Assembly: GCA_020726505.1 (NCBI GenBank) | Contig: JAHLEZ010000006.1 | Location: 2,790,001-2,854,000, forward strand | Source of the DNA: Leptodontidium sp. MPI-SDFR-AT-0119 | Taxonomy: Eukaryota; Ascomycota; Leotiomycetes; Helotiales; Leptodontidiaceae | Direction of reading: 5' to 3' | DNA length: 64,000 nt | Part shown: in pieces, positions 48,201 to 59,152 of the stretch | How the letters are laid out: every line of letters starts with the position of its first letter | Position numbering within the stretch: the first letter of the stretch is position 1 | Notes under the pieces: generated by a model | Seen by the model: only the letters and a program-made list of their open reading frames with translations | Told to the model about the DNA's origin: nothing | The model's database searches: none | Position numbers and translations under genes: made by a program

Positions 48201-50400
48201 AACGATATAACTAGTCCTAATAGGCTAATCCTTATACTACTTGTTTTTGGGGCATACCTTAGAATGACGGAGCTAGATCCCCTAAATCCGTCAGTCGAGT
48301 AACGTGCGGCTATAATTAAGAAAGTTATAAAGGAAGTACGGAAAATCTATACTACACGTAAAGTCAGTAATACGTTAATTACACGAAACGGCCCCGGAAC
48401 TACTTATATTCACGGTCTCTACTTTAATAATTAAGTTTTAGTGTACTGGGAAGGTAAAGGATAGATAAGACCTTACGATTTCTTAGGTATAAAGGGAGAA
48501 TTATATAAGATTAATATAAGAAATAGGAGAATACGTACGTTCTAATCGACTATAATTCGTTCCTTTAAGATAAACACCTTTGGCGTTAAATAATAAAAAG
48601 AAAACTTATTAGAGGATATTTATGAGTAATATCTAGGATCCTCGATTAGAAACACTACCGAAACAGCACCGAATTCACTTTGAATCGCTATCTAAATTCC
48701 ATTTACGAAACACTTACTAGATTTACTAACTATTAATGACAATTACGATATTAAAGTGTTTTTAACTAAGAAAGAGACGAGGGACCGAGAGTTATCTATT
48801 AAACTTCGCGCTAAAGGGAAGATTATAGCGCTTAAACTACTATTTTAGTAGTCTTAAAGGACGGAATACGAAGTACTTATTAAAAGGGGTGTTTTTGTGC
48901 CTATTTATAAGGACGACCTTAAAGTAAGAGGCTACCGCATCTTTAAGTTAAGAATAGTAGACGAGGTCAAAGGTAAAGAGATATTAGCTTTATATAAGAA
49001 GTTAAGGCTAGTAATTTAATACTTTAACGATAAAGGGAAGAAAGAGATTTTGACTTAGTCTCCGATAATTTAATGATTTAGTTAACAGTTACTAATATTT
49101 TTAGCCGTTGCCGTTAAGTACTTAAATCGCCTCCGAAACTAGTCTGAATCTTATTTAGCTATTAGGGATATCACTTAAGCCTACGTCTAGGCAGAGATAA
49201 GGCTTCTCTGGGACATTTTTATATAGTTACTAGAAGAGATCGCAGGAGATTTCCCTCTTAGTACGATATTTATAGTAGTACTACTGTTATACGGTATACT
49301 TGAGTCTAGAAACTATTAGTTTAATATGTACTATAAATATTATGTGGAGAACTTATAAATAAAGACATTAACGTACGACTTATATTTACTAATTAGTACT
49401 AAGGAAAGCTATGACTTTAGTGTCGTGGGAATATAAACAGACGACACGTTAATTCTAGGAAATGAGGACTTCTTAATAAGAGAATAAAATAAAATCACTA
49501 AGGCCGGTTTTTTAACGAAGCTAATACGGGTACTATTCTTTACTAAAACTATTACGTTTAATAAGTGTACTATCTCTATAAACGGGGACAGCCTCTATAT
49601 GTCTTAGAAAGGTCAGGGAGTAAGGCTAGAGCTAGTCGACGCAAGAAAAGAGGACTATAAGAAGGCCTATAGAAAGTAATAAGCTCGTGCGGCCTACCTT
49701 GTTACTATTTGTTAGCCAGAAGTAACATTTGATCTCTTAGTCGTAATATAATATTAGGATCTAACAGAAGACGACGTTAAGGCCTTAAACTTACGTCTTA
49801 AATAGCAAATAGACAACTTAGAGAGGGGACTTTAATACGTATTAATTGACTTACGGTCCGCGAAGGTTTACGTTTTTGTAGACGGTTTTTTTACTAATAA
49901 TAAGGACTTAAGTTTATAGATAGGTTTCGTATTAGTAATCGGTGCCGAAACGGTAGGGGATGCGCAATTTACCTTAACTAGTAATATCGTATATATTAGC
50001 TTAACGAAATGTAAGAGAGTAACTCGTGTAGTACTCGCATCGGAGTTATATACTATAGTAACTAGTATTAATATATTAATCTCCCTTAATACTACTATTA
50101 ATATAGTAACTGACAAGCTTGGCATCCCGCGTCTTTTTATTATTGTTTGCACGGATTCTTTGTCCCTTTATGAGTGTATTATTAAACTCAGTACGACGAA
50201 AGAGAAGCGCCTAATAATCGATATTATAACTATTCGTTAATCATACGAGCGTAGAGAGCTAACAGAGGTTCGATGGATTAATAGCACTAATAATCTTACT
50301 GACGCTATAACGAAGAGTACTCCGAATAAGACTCTTCGGGATTTTATTAACATTAACATCCTTACTATTAAGATAGAGGGTTAGGTTTAACGGTTAACTA
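45300..50400 (+). pseudogene. Copia C gag-pol polyprotein relic
   Basis: Gag is about 45,300-47,150, with a knuckle-like region near 46,620-46,800 (YYSSRHLNEE). Pre-integrase is at about 47,600 (EIRWLHRRFGHP). The integrase core has VDIAMF, VYDYSTNF and VERYH (47,800-48,110; a 63-codon open run), and the integrase C-terminus reaches 48,650. RT is about 48,870-49,800, with LLLYGIPESRNYQFNTYYK and QTDDTLILGNED at about 49,440 (the DD of the catalytic box appears kept). RNase H is about 49,870-50,380, with FVDGFFTNNKDLS and VCTDSLSLYECIVKLS. Interrupted by RIP stops. Confidence 0.8.
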
Positions 50401-50939
50401 GAGTTGATTCGAACTAGTAATAGAGGGGTTTCTTACACTCGTTAATTTTTTTTATATATTTCCTTATAACTCTTATTTATTAATTTATTACTTGCGATTA
50501 TTTTTATATTTAATTAATTTGCGAAGTCAGAAACACACTCGATTTAGTTCTAGACACCTTCTGATTTAAAGTACTAACGGGCGGCCTTGCGACGACACTC
50601 TAATAAGGACAAACTGCCGGTTTTATTATAGGGGGCTACTCCTGTATAATAATATAAAGAAAGTGCCGCCACGAAGGACTTATTACGAAGCTAATCTAAA
50701 ATAGGGCCGAATCTCCTACGTATATATATTAAGGAGAGGTTCTTCCTCTTCCCTCTCTTCTTCCCCCGCGTTATAGTGGCGACTTCGGCGGAGACGCTTA
50801 GTAAGAGTATCGTCCTCACTGCCGTCCTCTTTATTACGCTTAGTGGCGACAGAGGAGACGACGGTAAGGAGCTAGTTCAAGACTAGTATTGTCTCTTATA
50901 GTACAAAGCGTTAATACTTAGGAGCCTTAGTATCAAAAA

Positions 50940-51415
50940 GGAATAAGGGGGTTAACTTACTACTTACGAGCTAACTAAGCCAGCGATTTCCTGGCGTATA
51001 GCGCGCGTTTCTTCTAATAACGCCAACGACAACTCCCTAGTAGTCTTTAATACGCTAGTAGCGGCGACTAATAATACCGAATCAATTAATTTAGCGGCAA
51101 TAACGATAGCTTCTTTATCTTTCGCCTCGAGGGCGGCAACTAGACAAAAGTACTCTTCGGTAACAAACCACGGAATTTATTATATATTAATAACCGTATA
51201 TCCGGAGTACTTTCGGCGAGGATTCGGATATAATTTAGAATAGAAAAGAAAATAAGAGTACTTACTAAGTTACACCGGGACTTCTTTTCTACGTAATATA
51301 CGTACTTTTTACTCTTAGGATTATTAAAGGAGTAGTCGTGGGATGAGTTCTTTATAGTAAGGCGGACATACTAAATATAGTATTTGCGGTAGGCGAGGTC
51401 GAGCGCTCCTATGAG
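50940..51415 (-). pseudogene. Antisense accessory ORF of Copia C with six-cysteine module
   Basis: Between RNase H and the 3' LTR, opposite to pol. The frame reads ALDLA(C)RK(C), then SSHD(C)SFNNPKSKK(C)VY(C) and VEKKSRCN; brackets are Tyr codons one RIP transition from Cys. Spacing is C-x2-C-x15-C-x9-C-x2-C-x6-C. A second copy at 28,130-28,620 retains Cys at some of these sites (KKC before VYY, and HKC-like FYKCVFNN), supporting the reversal. The remaining half is hydrophilic. Ends uncertain. Function unknown. Confidence 0.6.
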
Positions 51416-51877
51416 TATTAGTGTAAGTATTGTTTTTAGTTAGTATACCGTTTTCTTACTGAATTATTTCTAAAGAGTATATTTACTTTTGGGTTATTTA
51501 TTTGATTTAATATAGTCTTCTCAGAAATGTCAGTCTTTAAGTTATATTAGGCGAATTAAAGAGATCGGAAAGTAGTATACGTACAGTAATTATATGTGTA
51601 TTAGTTAAAGGAGACTTTAAACCTTTAGGGGAAAGCGACATATATATATCTATTACGTTATATAATACTAAGGGTTCTTATTGTTATTAGTTCTCGCTTA
51701 GCTTCGCTACGGCACCTCACTATATTCGGACCCCTTTCGGGGCACTTTCGGGACACTATCGAGCCGGAATCAGACGCTGTTAGATACTCTGTTATTTTAT
51801 TTGTTATTTCTTATATATTACTTATTATTTACTTTTACGTGTGTTAGAAATAGTTTTTCTAAAAGAAGTTTTGCCGG

Positions 51878-52134
51878 TGTTAGTCCACAGGTCCTTATAT
51901 AAGTATACTTCGGTCTAGAAAAGGGGGTGCGGGTTAAAGTCAAGGGGTTAGAGCCTAACCGGACTAGTTTCGGTGGAGATTCGGTGGGGTTTCGTAGTAT
52001 ATAGTCTAGCTCTCCTCGCACTCTCTTAGAATATACACAGATTTTGAACCATACATTTATTACTCTGTCGCCATACTCGCATTGGAATATATTCACACAT
52101 GCGGCGTGGTACATGAACCGGTACTGCACCGACA
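51878..52134 (+). repeat. 3' LTR of Copia C
   Basis: 257 bp, TGTTAGTCCACAGG to CACCGACA. It is the less mutated of the pair, retaining CACATGCGGCGTGGTACATG where the 5' copy has ATA and GTA. Followed by TTAAC. Confidence 0.9.
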
Positions 52135-54000
52135 TTAACAGCTTAATTTCCGGCTATATTACAGCGGCTGTTTTATCCTTAAGTAGCCGTACCTAGTATA
52201 CTCGTGTTACGTCGTCTGCAACGACTAAGTAGTACCTGTACCCCCTAATTGACTAGTACTAGATTCCTAAAATATCGGCGTATAGCCGGCGCAGTGGCGT
52301 ATTAGCTTTAGTGTCGGTCTTTTTAGTAAAATACTCCTTTATCCTACCGGCTAGGTATAATTCGTAGCTCTTTTCCCCCTTATAAATCATCCGCTTTCCT
52401 AGCTTTATCTCGTACCCGGGTGCTGCCTTTAATTTGACTATTTCCTGGTAGTTTATATAACTAAGCCGTCTATGTATTAGGTCCGGCATTGTTTCCTGAT
52501 TTTGGTCGTTATATGAGTTCTCTATGGTGTGTGTTTCCGGCACTAGTAATTCCGACGTATTTGCTTCTGTATTTGAGTCCAAGACGTACAGACCACTGGT
52601 TTTCGTCGCAGAGAGCACTAAATTATTGTCCTTGTAACACTTTGCCCCTATATTATTGAATATAGTACTGATTCCGTCCTCTGTAAGTGTACTAATCGAC
52701 AGTAGCTTAGTACTTCTAAAGTCAGGCATATACTAGACGTTATGTAATATTATACTATTAATTTACACGTCTTTATAGCCTTTTACAAATAAATATTAAT
52801 TGTTGGCTGTCTTTACTTGCTTGTCCCTCTAACGTTTAAGGCTTATAAAGTCGGCGTACACATTAGAGAAGTGTTTAGTCGCTCCGGAGTCTAATTTCCA
52901 TTGATTTGCGGCCGTAATACTGGTGTAGGCCTATTACACTTCTTCTGTAAGGTATACACGGTCTATAAAGTAAGGTTTAAAGGTCTCTGATTAATCTGCG
53001 GCTACGTTGGCTATCTCTTTGCCTCTGCACTCGTTTTTCTAATAGTTAAACTTCTTATACTTCGCATATTAGTTCTTGTCTAATTTTGCGGTCTTTTTTA
53101 CCCTTCCTGATGTGTCCCTGTGGTCCCCTGTTGCTTTTCTACCTCTCTAACTTCCTCTACCCCTAGCTCTGCCTCTGTAGCCTCTATGGCCTCTATAGCC
53201 TCTGCCCCTGCCTCTGCCCCTATTCGCCACCTAATTGGCTTCTATTGCAGTTGGTTCTATAGTCGGCACTACCTTTAACTCGTCCTTTTATTGTAGTTAA
53301 TACTTAATTAGCTAGTGGAGCACTGCTTCTAAGTCTTTAGGGTTGTTTTATAGTGCGCTGCGCACTATTTTCCAGTCTCCTAGCCTTAGTAGTAATGTAA
53401 TTAGCTTTGCCTTAATATCGGCATTAGTGAATAGATGAGTATCGCTAGAGAGCCTAAGCTTGTATTTCCGTAGACGAGAGACGTAGTCGTTGGCACTCTC
53501 GATGGACAGGTTAAACACTTCTTTGCCTAGCTCTTCTTTAATATTGGCGATATATTAAGCTCTAGACGAATGAGTAGTCCTTGCGGCTTAAAGTGCGTCT
53601 TATAGTACATTTATATCTCCGGCGTTTATGAGGTCTTAGTACTTCTTAAATATAATTATAGAGAGACTAAAAACGACGATTTTCCGAGCCTCCTTTTACT
53701 CCTTTCTTTAGGCTAGTTAAAGAGACGCTGTTGCCGGTAGTACCGGAGGGTCAATTACTTATTCTGAAATTCCGGCGGCAGCGAGCTCCTTTTGAGTCTT
53801 TAGCTTCTATTCGTAGAAGTTATTGTAGACTAGTTTTGACGACTTAGTCGATGATTCCGATGACTTTGATACGACAGGTATAATAGAGAGCTAGGAAGTC
53901 GATAGTTGACTTAATAGAAGTATTGCAGAGGCTTGATTTAATTCGTAGATGAGGTATATAACGTATGACGTGTATTGAATCGATTACAGCAAGTGTTGAT
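52135..54000 (-). pseudogene. Copia D gag, protease, pre-integrase and integrase start
   Basis: Minus strand from about 54,000: gag; an Arg-Gly-rich tract NRGRGRGRGYRGHRGYRG (about 53,230-53,140); and a decayed CCHC knuckle (YAKYKKFNY-x-KNEC, about 53,060-53,015). The protease has QWKLDSGATKHFSNVYADF (about 52,905-52,850) with the DSG triad intact. A clean 156-codon run (52,729-52,259) has MPDFRSTKLLSISTLTEDG and LIHRRLSYINYQEIVKLK (pre-integrase HRRLxH type). It then reaches the Copia C insertion at 52,135. This is the best-preserved pol segment in the window. Confidence 0.8.
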
Positions 54001-54051
54001 TGATTCTGAGTAGTATTGAGGTTGATTTCTAAACAATTAGAATTGTTACTA

Positions 54052-54171
54052 TAATAGAAAAGCGTGTAGAATTCTATCTAAGAGAGCGTATAGAGTAATA
54101 GGGGAAATAGGGGCAGCGTGATTATATGTACGTAGGTACTGAGATCTACGCTACAGCCCATATTTCTAACA
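54052..54171 (-). repeat. 5' LTR of Copia D
   Basis: 120 bp, TAATAGAAAAGCGTG (first G of TG changed to A) to TATTTCTAACA. The GTPase gene resumes right after it. Confidence 0.85.
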
Positions 54172-55083
54172 CGAACACTTGCGATTTGTGATGCCAGAGA
54201 AAGGGTCAAGAATGACATCTATCGCCCGCTCGAGAAAATCCTTGGTGGCGTTGTGAAGATGGAAATGGTATCAAAAGAGAAGGAGTACTTTGCAATTCAC
54301 TCACCGAGGCAGATCTAACATTCCATTTTAGATCCTGAACTTGTCGAACAGCTCGTCATAGAAACTGTCAAGGTCGTGGAACCAAAACTGAAGCAATTGT
54401 GGATTGGAGCGCAACAGGTAATCGCAGGCAATAAGCGTCATGGAGCTATCGCATGTTCGATCAAAGCCATCTCTTCGACATAGATTCGAGCGGGGATACT
54501 TATCCCTGTGCCTCTAGTCAACCCCGTTTTCCACCAAGACATATTCCACAGGATATATGACATGATACTGCCCCAATGGAATTTATGCGACCACGGATAT
54601 CTCGAGAGGGCGATGGTCATTGCTCAACTCCAAGGCCTGTGTCAGGGCAGTCTCTACTCATTCGGACGGGCCGTAGACCCAACTGGTCCACTCACCAGAC
54701 CCCATTATATGCGAGAGTACTTGCGCTGGGCAGCAGATCTCCACATCGTTTTTAAGATCCTCTTCTGGAAGCTCACAGAGTGCGGGAACTGGCGGGTCAT
54801 GTCGCCGACGATAAGTCAGGCTAACCAGCGCGTATTGTGAAGGGCTGAAGTCGAGGATGTGCTGTCGCAGCTTCAGAACTCGAGAGCGCGAACGCTGGCG
54901 CATACACATATCAATAGCAGCGTGAACAACTTCGACCTTGGTTTGCCGTTCAAGAGCAAGGGTCTGAGGGCCATCCTCGAGTCCGCCGTAGACGCTACCA
55001 CGGCCGAGGGTGCGAATGAGGGCTTTTGGAGCCACAGGCTATCGCGACCGGTCAGTTTGGATCAGGTTGCAGAGCTGGAGTAG
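54172..55083 (+). pseudogene. P-loop GTPase gene, 3' half
   Basis: A single frame runs from 54,172 to a stop at 55,081-55,083. It has three premature stops: TAA 54,316, TAG 54,481 and TGA 54,838. It reads CDARERVKNDIYRPLEKILG, AIHSPRQ, DPELVEQLVIET, ACSIKAISST and, in an open run of 111 codons, MPLVNPVFHQDIFHRIYDMI onward. The content fits the C-terminal part of the fungal GTPase family whose P-loop half lies at 40,801. No frameshift, so decay is by point mutation only. The convergent mannanase stop codon lies about 145 bases downstream. Confidence 0.65.
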
Positions 55084-55226
55084 AATGAGCATCTGATATG
55101 TTCTCGTAATTGGATAATTTTCATGAAATAAATATACATGCAAAAAATATTACGAGAAAATGTGAATCAGGCGATGGATATCTGGCTGTTTCAATGTCAA
55201 AATCTTACTGAACCAGAAAATCATCC

Positions 55227-56778
55227 TCAAACAGCCTTCACAAGCATAGCAGCAGCATGAGTCGTGATCTGTAAAGAATCAGCAAATCCATCCTCCTCCA
55301 GCCAAACAGAGTAAAAAGAGATAAATCAACTCACCAACTCAGCATACTCTGCTGTACCGTAGTAGATAGTATACCCATCATTCGACGTATCGCCCGCACT
55401 CAGCGTATCACCAAACTGCCAATACATATCCCCCGCAATATTCTGGGTCATAACCTCAGCTTGCCAAGGCAATTCATTCTCATGCGTCTTACTACCATAC
55501 TCTTCCAGGATGGCCGGCTTGCCGACCAGCTGCGCCGCCGTAGCGTGATCGTCGATCCAACTCGGGCCCCAAGAGTCCAGCTCAAACCACTGGCTGGGGT
55601 ACATGTGGAAAGTGCCGAAATCGATGTTCGGGAGCGCGAGTATGTCGGCCCATACGTAACCGCCTGTTGAGCTCCAATGTGGGTAGGTGATGTCGTACCA
55701 GACTCCTGGGGTACCGAAACCTTCGTCACCGATGCATACCATGTGGTTTGGGTCGAGGGATTTGATGTATGTCGATGTGGTGTTCACCCAGTTTGTGATA
55801 ATCGAGGTCGAGCAGAAGGAGCAGCGGGGTTCATTGGCGAGCTCCCAAGCGAAGATGGCAGGGGAAGAATCATACCGGGAGATGACGGTTGCAATGTACT
55901 CTTGGTACGTGGCTTGCGCTGCGGAGGAGGTGTACCAGGACGAGTGGCTGATGCTATAATAAGATTCATAAGCTGGCATGCCACCATAGTCACCCCAGTT
56001 GTTCACGAAGTTGACTATCAGGCTGATACCGTGCGCTTCTGCTGAGGCAACCACGTAGTCCAGTCTTTGCAGTCCATCTGCTCCGGTATTGATCGCGGGA
56101 TCTTGGCCGGCAATCAAAGATTGGTACCATACTGTGCCGGAGCTGGGAGTAGATGTTGCGATGTTGAACCCCCAGACTCGGACGACTTTGAGATCACTCT
56201 GTTTGTTCTCCTCGTCATTTGTTGGTCGGAAAGAATGGGAGATAAGGAGTGGGATTTCATGGAGTATTTCTCACAGATGCAGCATCTGACATGACTTTAT
56301 CAACATCGGAGTTCAAGGTCAGGAATCCACACCAGTAGCAATTGGTGCCCATGAAGTACTCCGTCTGCCCATTGATGGTGAAGACATTTCCATTCGTCTG
56401 GGCAAAACTCGTGGCCGCATGGGTAGAAGTTTCTGATGGTGACCGTCTAGCCTTACCAGACATCAATAAAGTCTGATACTCGGTACTTGCTGCAGACATC
56501 CATCAGCAAAAGATACACTCGCTTCCGCATAGCATGCTGTTCTAGAGCGCGTACCACTGTCTGGTACACATTGCGAGAAATAGACCGTCTCGTATGAGCA
56601 GTAGTATCCATCAACACAAATCCTGTCTCCAGTCCATTGCGCACCGCCGCCTAGAATTTGTATCAGCGAAAGCTCAATCAAAACTTTAGAAAGGACTTCA
56701 TAACAGACATTGCTCAAATGCGCTCTGCAAGGCACTAGCTGCACCGGCCACAACCAGAAACAAGGGGGTCACCTTCAT
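55227..56778 (-). CDS. Secreted endo-beta-1,4-mannanase, CBM1 plus GH5 (subfamily 7 type)
   Basis: Five exons on the minus strand: 56,778-56,709; 56,650-56,555; 56,489-56,275; 56,198-55,335; 55,268-55,227. All introns are 58-76 bases with GT...AG ends, and the sum is 429 codons with no internal stop. Residues 1-16 (MKVTPLFLVVAGAASA) form a signal peptide. A CBM1 cellulose-binding module follows (CGGAQWTGDR and YFSQCVP), then a Ser/Thr-containing linker and the GH5 barrel. The acid/base Glu is in WELANEPRC and the nucleophile Glu in ILEEYG; HMYPSQW and DMYWQFGDT are other family blocks. It hydrolyses mannan and glucomannan backbones outside the cell. The CBM1-first architecture is that of Aspergillus manF; the exact orthologue is not claimed. 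This is the clearest intact gene in the window. Confidence 0.9.
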
Positions 56779-57120
56779 GATCTCCAAGGATATCTGCGAC
56801 AGAAAACTATCGGGGACATCTTCTGTAAAATACCGAGCGACGGTCGGCCCACCTCGGTTCAGAAAAAAACAGGGTCACGCGAACGCGGGAATACAGTACC
56901 AAAAAGGAGACCTCCGACGCTTCTCCTTATCCAGCGAGTAAGCTGTCTCCCCAATACGCCCAAGTCTCTAAAACGGAGTCCTCTCCACGTGTTTATTGCA
57001 CTTCCTGCAAGCAGTATTATAAATCTTCCCAGTTCCCTCTCAATCGTTTGGGCTGGCCATATAAGACGTGTTTCGGTGCAAGGCGCGTCTTACGGCTCTA
57101 TCTACGGGCCTTAAACGCGT
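56779..57120 (+). other. Mannanase upstream region with a C-x2-C motif fragment
   Basis: This is the promoter side of the mannanase. One plus-strand frame (about 56,990-57,115) reads RVYCTSCKQYYKSSQFPLN and GWPYKTC, like the start of fungal zinc-ribbon-type repeats (C-x2-C, Phe, Gly, TC), but the last Cys partner is missing and the frame stops at 57,114. A longer overlapping frame from 56,710 has no motif. Probably a decayed fragment. Confidence 0.3.
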
Positions 57121-58201
57121 TGTAAGAGGGTGACCTCCTCTAGGGCCGCCCGGACGGCACGCAGACCTGCTCTTGCTGAAATCGATCGATCCGAGTGCCC
57201 CTCGCTAGACCCGTAACAGTCCTCTGCCACCTATTACGGAAGGTGATGAGAATCCACGGCCCCGGAAGGGTACACACAGCAGATTTGGTAATATTACAGT
57301 AGAAGGCGAAATGGGTGTCAATGTGTCATTATTTTTTATTTAATTATTTTTTAGCGAGGTCCACTTCTGGACTCGTAATTGAGCTCCCAGCAGCATAAAG
57401 CATGCAATTTTAAGAAAACAGTAGATTTAGTAATACTGTATTAAAAGAGATAGTCCGCTTAAAATGTAGAGAGCCCAAAGGAGCTGCCACCTGTTTTAAC
57501 CATAAGGGAGCCTTAATCGGCTGCTCTTTAACTAGGACTGATGGGCATGCGAAAAGTCACGTTCGTATGGTCACATACCTGCACGTGACATAATCACAGC
57601 TGCCTTCCGAGATGTTTTGGGCTAGGTTGGCGGTTGTTTATGGAGGCCGTAGCTGCTAGATGTGAAGAATGACGTTAGCAGTGATTTGGTTTCTAGAATG
57701 GCTGCTCATTATAGGGCGTTTTCTCTTGGGCTAAGAAGTCCAATCAACGGCACACGTTAATAAGTCTGCTTTCTCCAGCCACATAACACCAGCCACCGCA
57801 CAGGCACTAGCTAACCACAGCCTCAGCCCACATATAGAAGCTAGTGAACAACGACATACAAAATTGCCTGTCTTATTCACAGCTACCTATGACCTATAAA
57901 CGACTGATTTGGATTTCTTTTTCTGCCAACTCTATTTCATCATGACCTCCTTCATCCCCATTTTTGATGTTAGATCAGTATTCGGCCTTCGTTATAGCAG
58001 ACTACTCTACCCCCCCAACCTTTTATACATTCCACAACAACACAACTGCTATACTTGCAGAGATCACTTGTAGATCCTGGGTTATATCGTCGCGGACGCT
58101 CGGCCACCACTGCTTGGCGGCGGTATCAGGACCCATGCCGCACACCACCCCACCCAGTCGCATCAGTCTCGAGGGTATTCCGTTCGATCTACCTCAATCA
58201 A
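57121..58201. other. Host intergenic region up to the right transposon boundary
   Basis: No supported gene. Two related stretches, CAGCAGATTTGGTAATATTA (57,279) and CAGTAGATTTAGTAATACTG (57,419), form a diverged direct repeat and could mark a small degraded element. An open frame of 86 codons (57,964-58,224) runs into the Gypsy A LTR and shows no domain. Confidence 0.35.
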
Positions 58202-58501
58202 TGTTACGGCTGGCAAGAGGTTGATACGGCGAGTAGACTCTAGCTTTGTATTAGGGCCTCTAGCTACGCTCAGAATCGAGAAGAAAAGACAAGGAGGAAA
58301 GGAGAGCTCTCTATAAGGGGGAGCTCGAATATAAATACATGAAGGACCCTCCTAATAGGGCCTAGCGTAGTCGGGGCCCATTCATCCACATGTCGCATGC
58401 TCGCCACCTAGTCTTCCTTATTAGGCTTAGCGCCGTCGCATAGCCAGCGATGCTACGAGCCTGTGTCGGTTAGAATACGAGGCGCATCGTAGGTCGTAAC
58501 A
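58202..58501 (-). repeat. Gypsy A LTR at the host/transposon boundary
   Basis: 300 bp, TGTTACGGCTGGCAAG to GGTCGTAACA, lightly mutated. Flanks ATCAA and CTTAT do not match, and left is host sequence while right is RIP-mutated Copia A sequence. So it is not a simple solo insertion; it may be one end of a rearranged element. Confidence 0.85.
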
Positions 58502-58850
58502 CTTATGACTTAATAAAGTAAAAGAGCCTTTAATTAAGAGGGACTTATTATTAATTATATATATAGTACTATAGTTGTTAAAAAGAGTACTCTTATAGAG
58601 CGGATGTCGGCCGTTACTAAGCGCGAATATACTAAGTGTCTAAAGAGCGGAAGAGTTTATAATAACATATATAATCTTTGAAATAAGTCTATCGGAGGTT
58701 TTAAAGACCCTAATTCTTGCTCTACTAAGCTCCTTAGCCGAAAGTGTCTTGTGTAGAGTATTCTACTCTAGTTTGTTTACTTCTTTACAAATAAGCTTAA
58801 CTTAATTAAGAGTCACTCGGGGCTTTTTAGTGGTTTAATTATAAAGTGCG
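58502..58850 (-). mobile_element. Copia A fragment (gag-protease part)
   Basis: The reverse complement is collinear with 8,625-8,976 of Copia A (for example GCGCTTAGTAACGGCCGACA versus GCGCTTAATAACGGCCGACA). Both are RIP-mutated at largely different sites. The fragment is caught between two Gypsy A LTRs. Confidence 0.8.
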
Positions 58851-59152
58851 TGTTACGGCTGGCCAGAGGTTGATACGGCGAGTTAACTCAAGCTTTATAT
58901 TTGGACTTAAGGTTACGCTCAGAATCGAGAAAAAAAGACTAGGAGGAAAGGAGGGCTTTCTGTAAGGGAGGGCTCGAGTATATATATATAAAGGACCCTC
59001 CTAATAAGGCCTAGCGTAGTCGAGTGCCATTCACGTTAATATATCGCAGGCTCGCTACTTAGTCTTCCTTATTAGGCTTAGCGCCGTCGCATAGCCAGCG
59101 ACGCTACGAGCCTGTGTTAGTTAAAATACGAGGCGTATTATAAGTCGTAATA
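58851..59152 (-). repeat. 3' LTR of Gypsy A copy 3
   Basis: 302 bp, TGTTACGGCTGGCCAG to AAGTCGTAATA, more RIP-mutated than 58,202-58,501. Confidence 0.85.

Larger units (their letters stand above)
44572..52134 (+). mobile_element. Copia C: full-length Ty1/Copia element nested in Copia D
   Basis: Two 257-bp LTRs (44,572-44,828 and 51,878-52,134) lie within a perfect 5-bp target duplication TTAAC (44,567-44,571 and 52,135-52,139). The 7.56-kb element is plus strand: gag, protease, integrase, RT, RNase H, then a region of about 1.4 kb with an antisense Cys ORF. It sits inside the Copia D integrase; removing it rejoins the pre-integrase and integrase halves. The interior is RIP-mutated but has open runs such as 47,985-48,173. 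Confidence 0.9.
41380..54171 (-). mobile_element. Copia D: Ty1/Copia element inserted in the GTPase gene, carrying Copia C
   Basis: Short matching LTRs, 41,380-41,500 (121 bp) and 54,052-54,171 (120 bp), bound a minus-strand Copia: gag, protease and integrase start at 54,000-52,135, integrase rest, RT and RNase H at 44,571-41,880. A polypurine tract (minus strand AGAGTAGGGGGCA) abuts the 41,380 LTR, making it the 3' LTR. Copia C (44,572-52,134) splits it. Flanking 5-mers, CATGC and CGAAC, do not match, so no target duplication is left. RIP damage is milder than in Copia A or B. It lacks the antisense Cys ORF. Confidence 0.85.

Noticed and set aside
57964..58224. 86-codon frame before the Gypsy A LTR
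   Set aside because: Ends inside the LTR, no motif.
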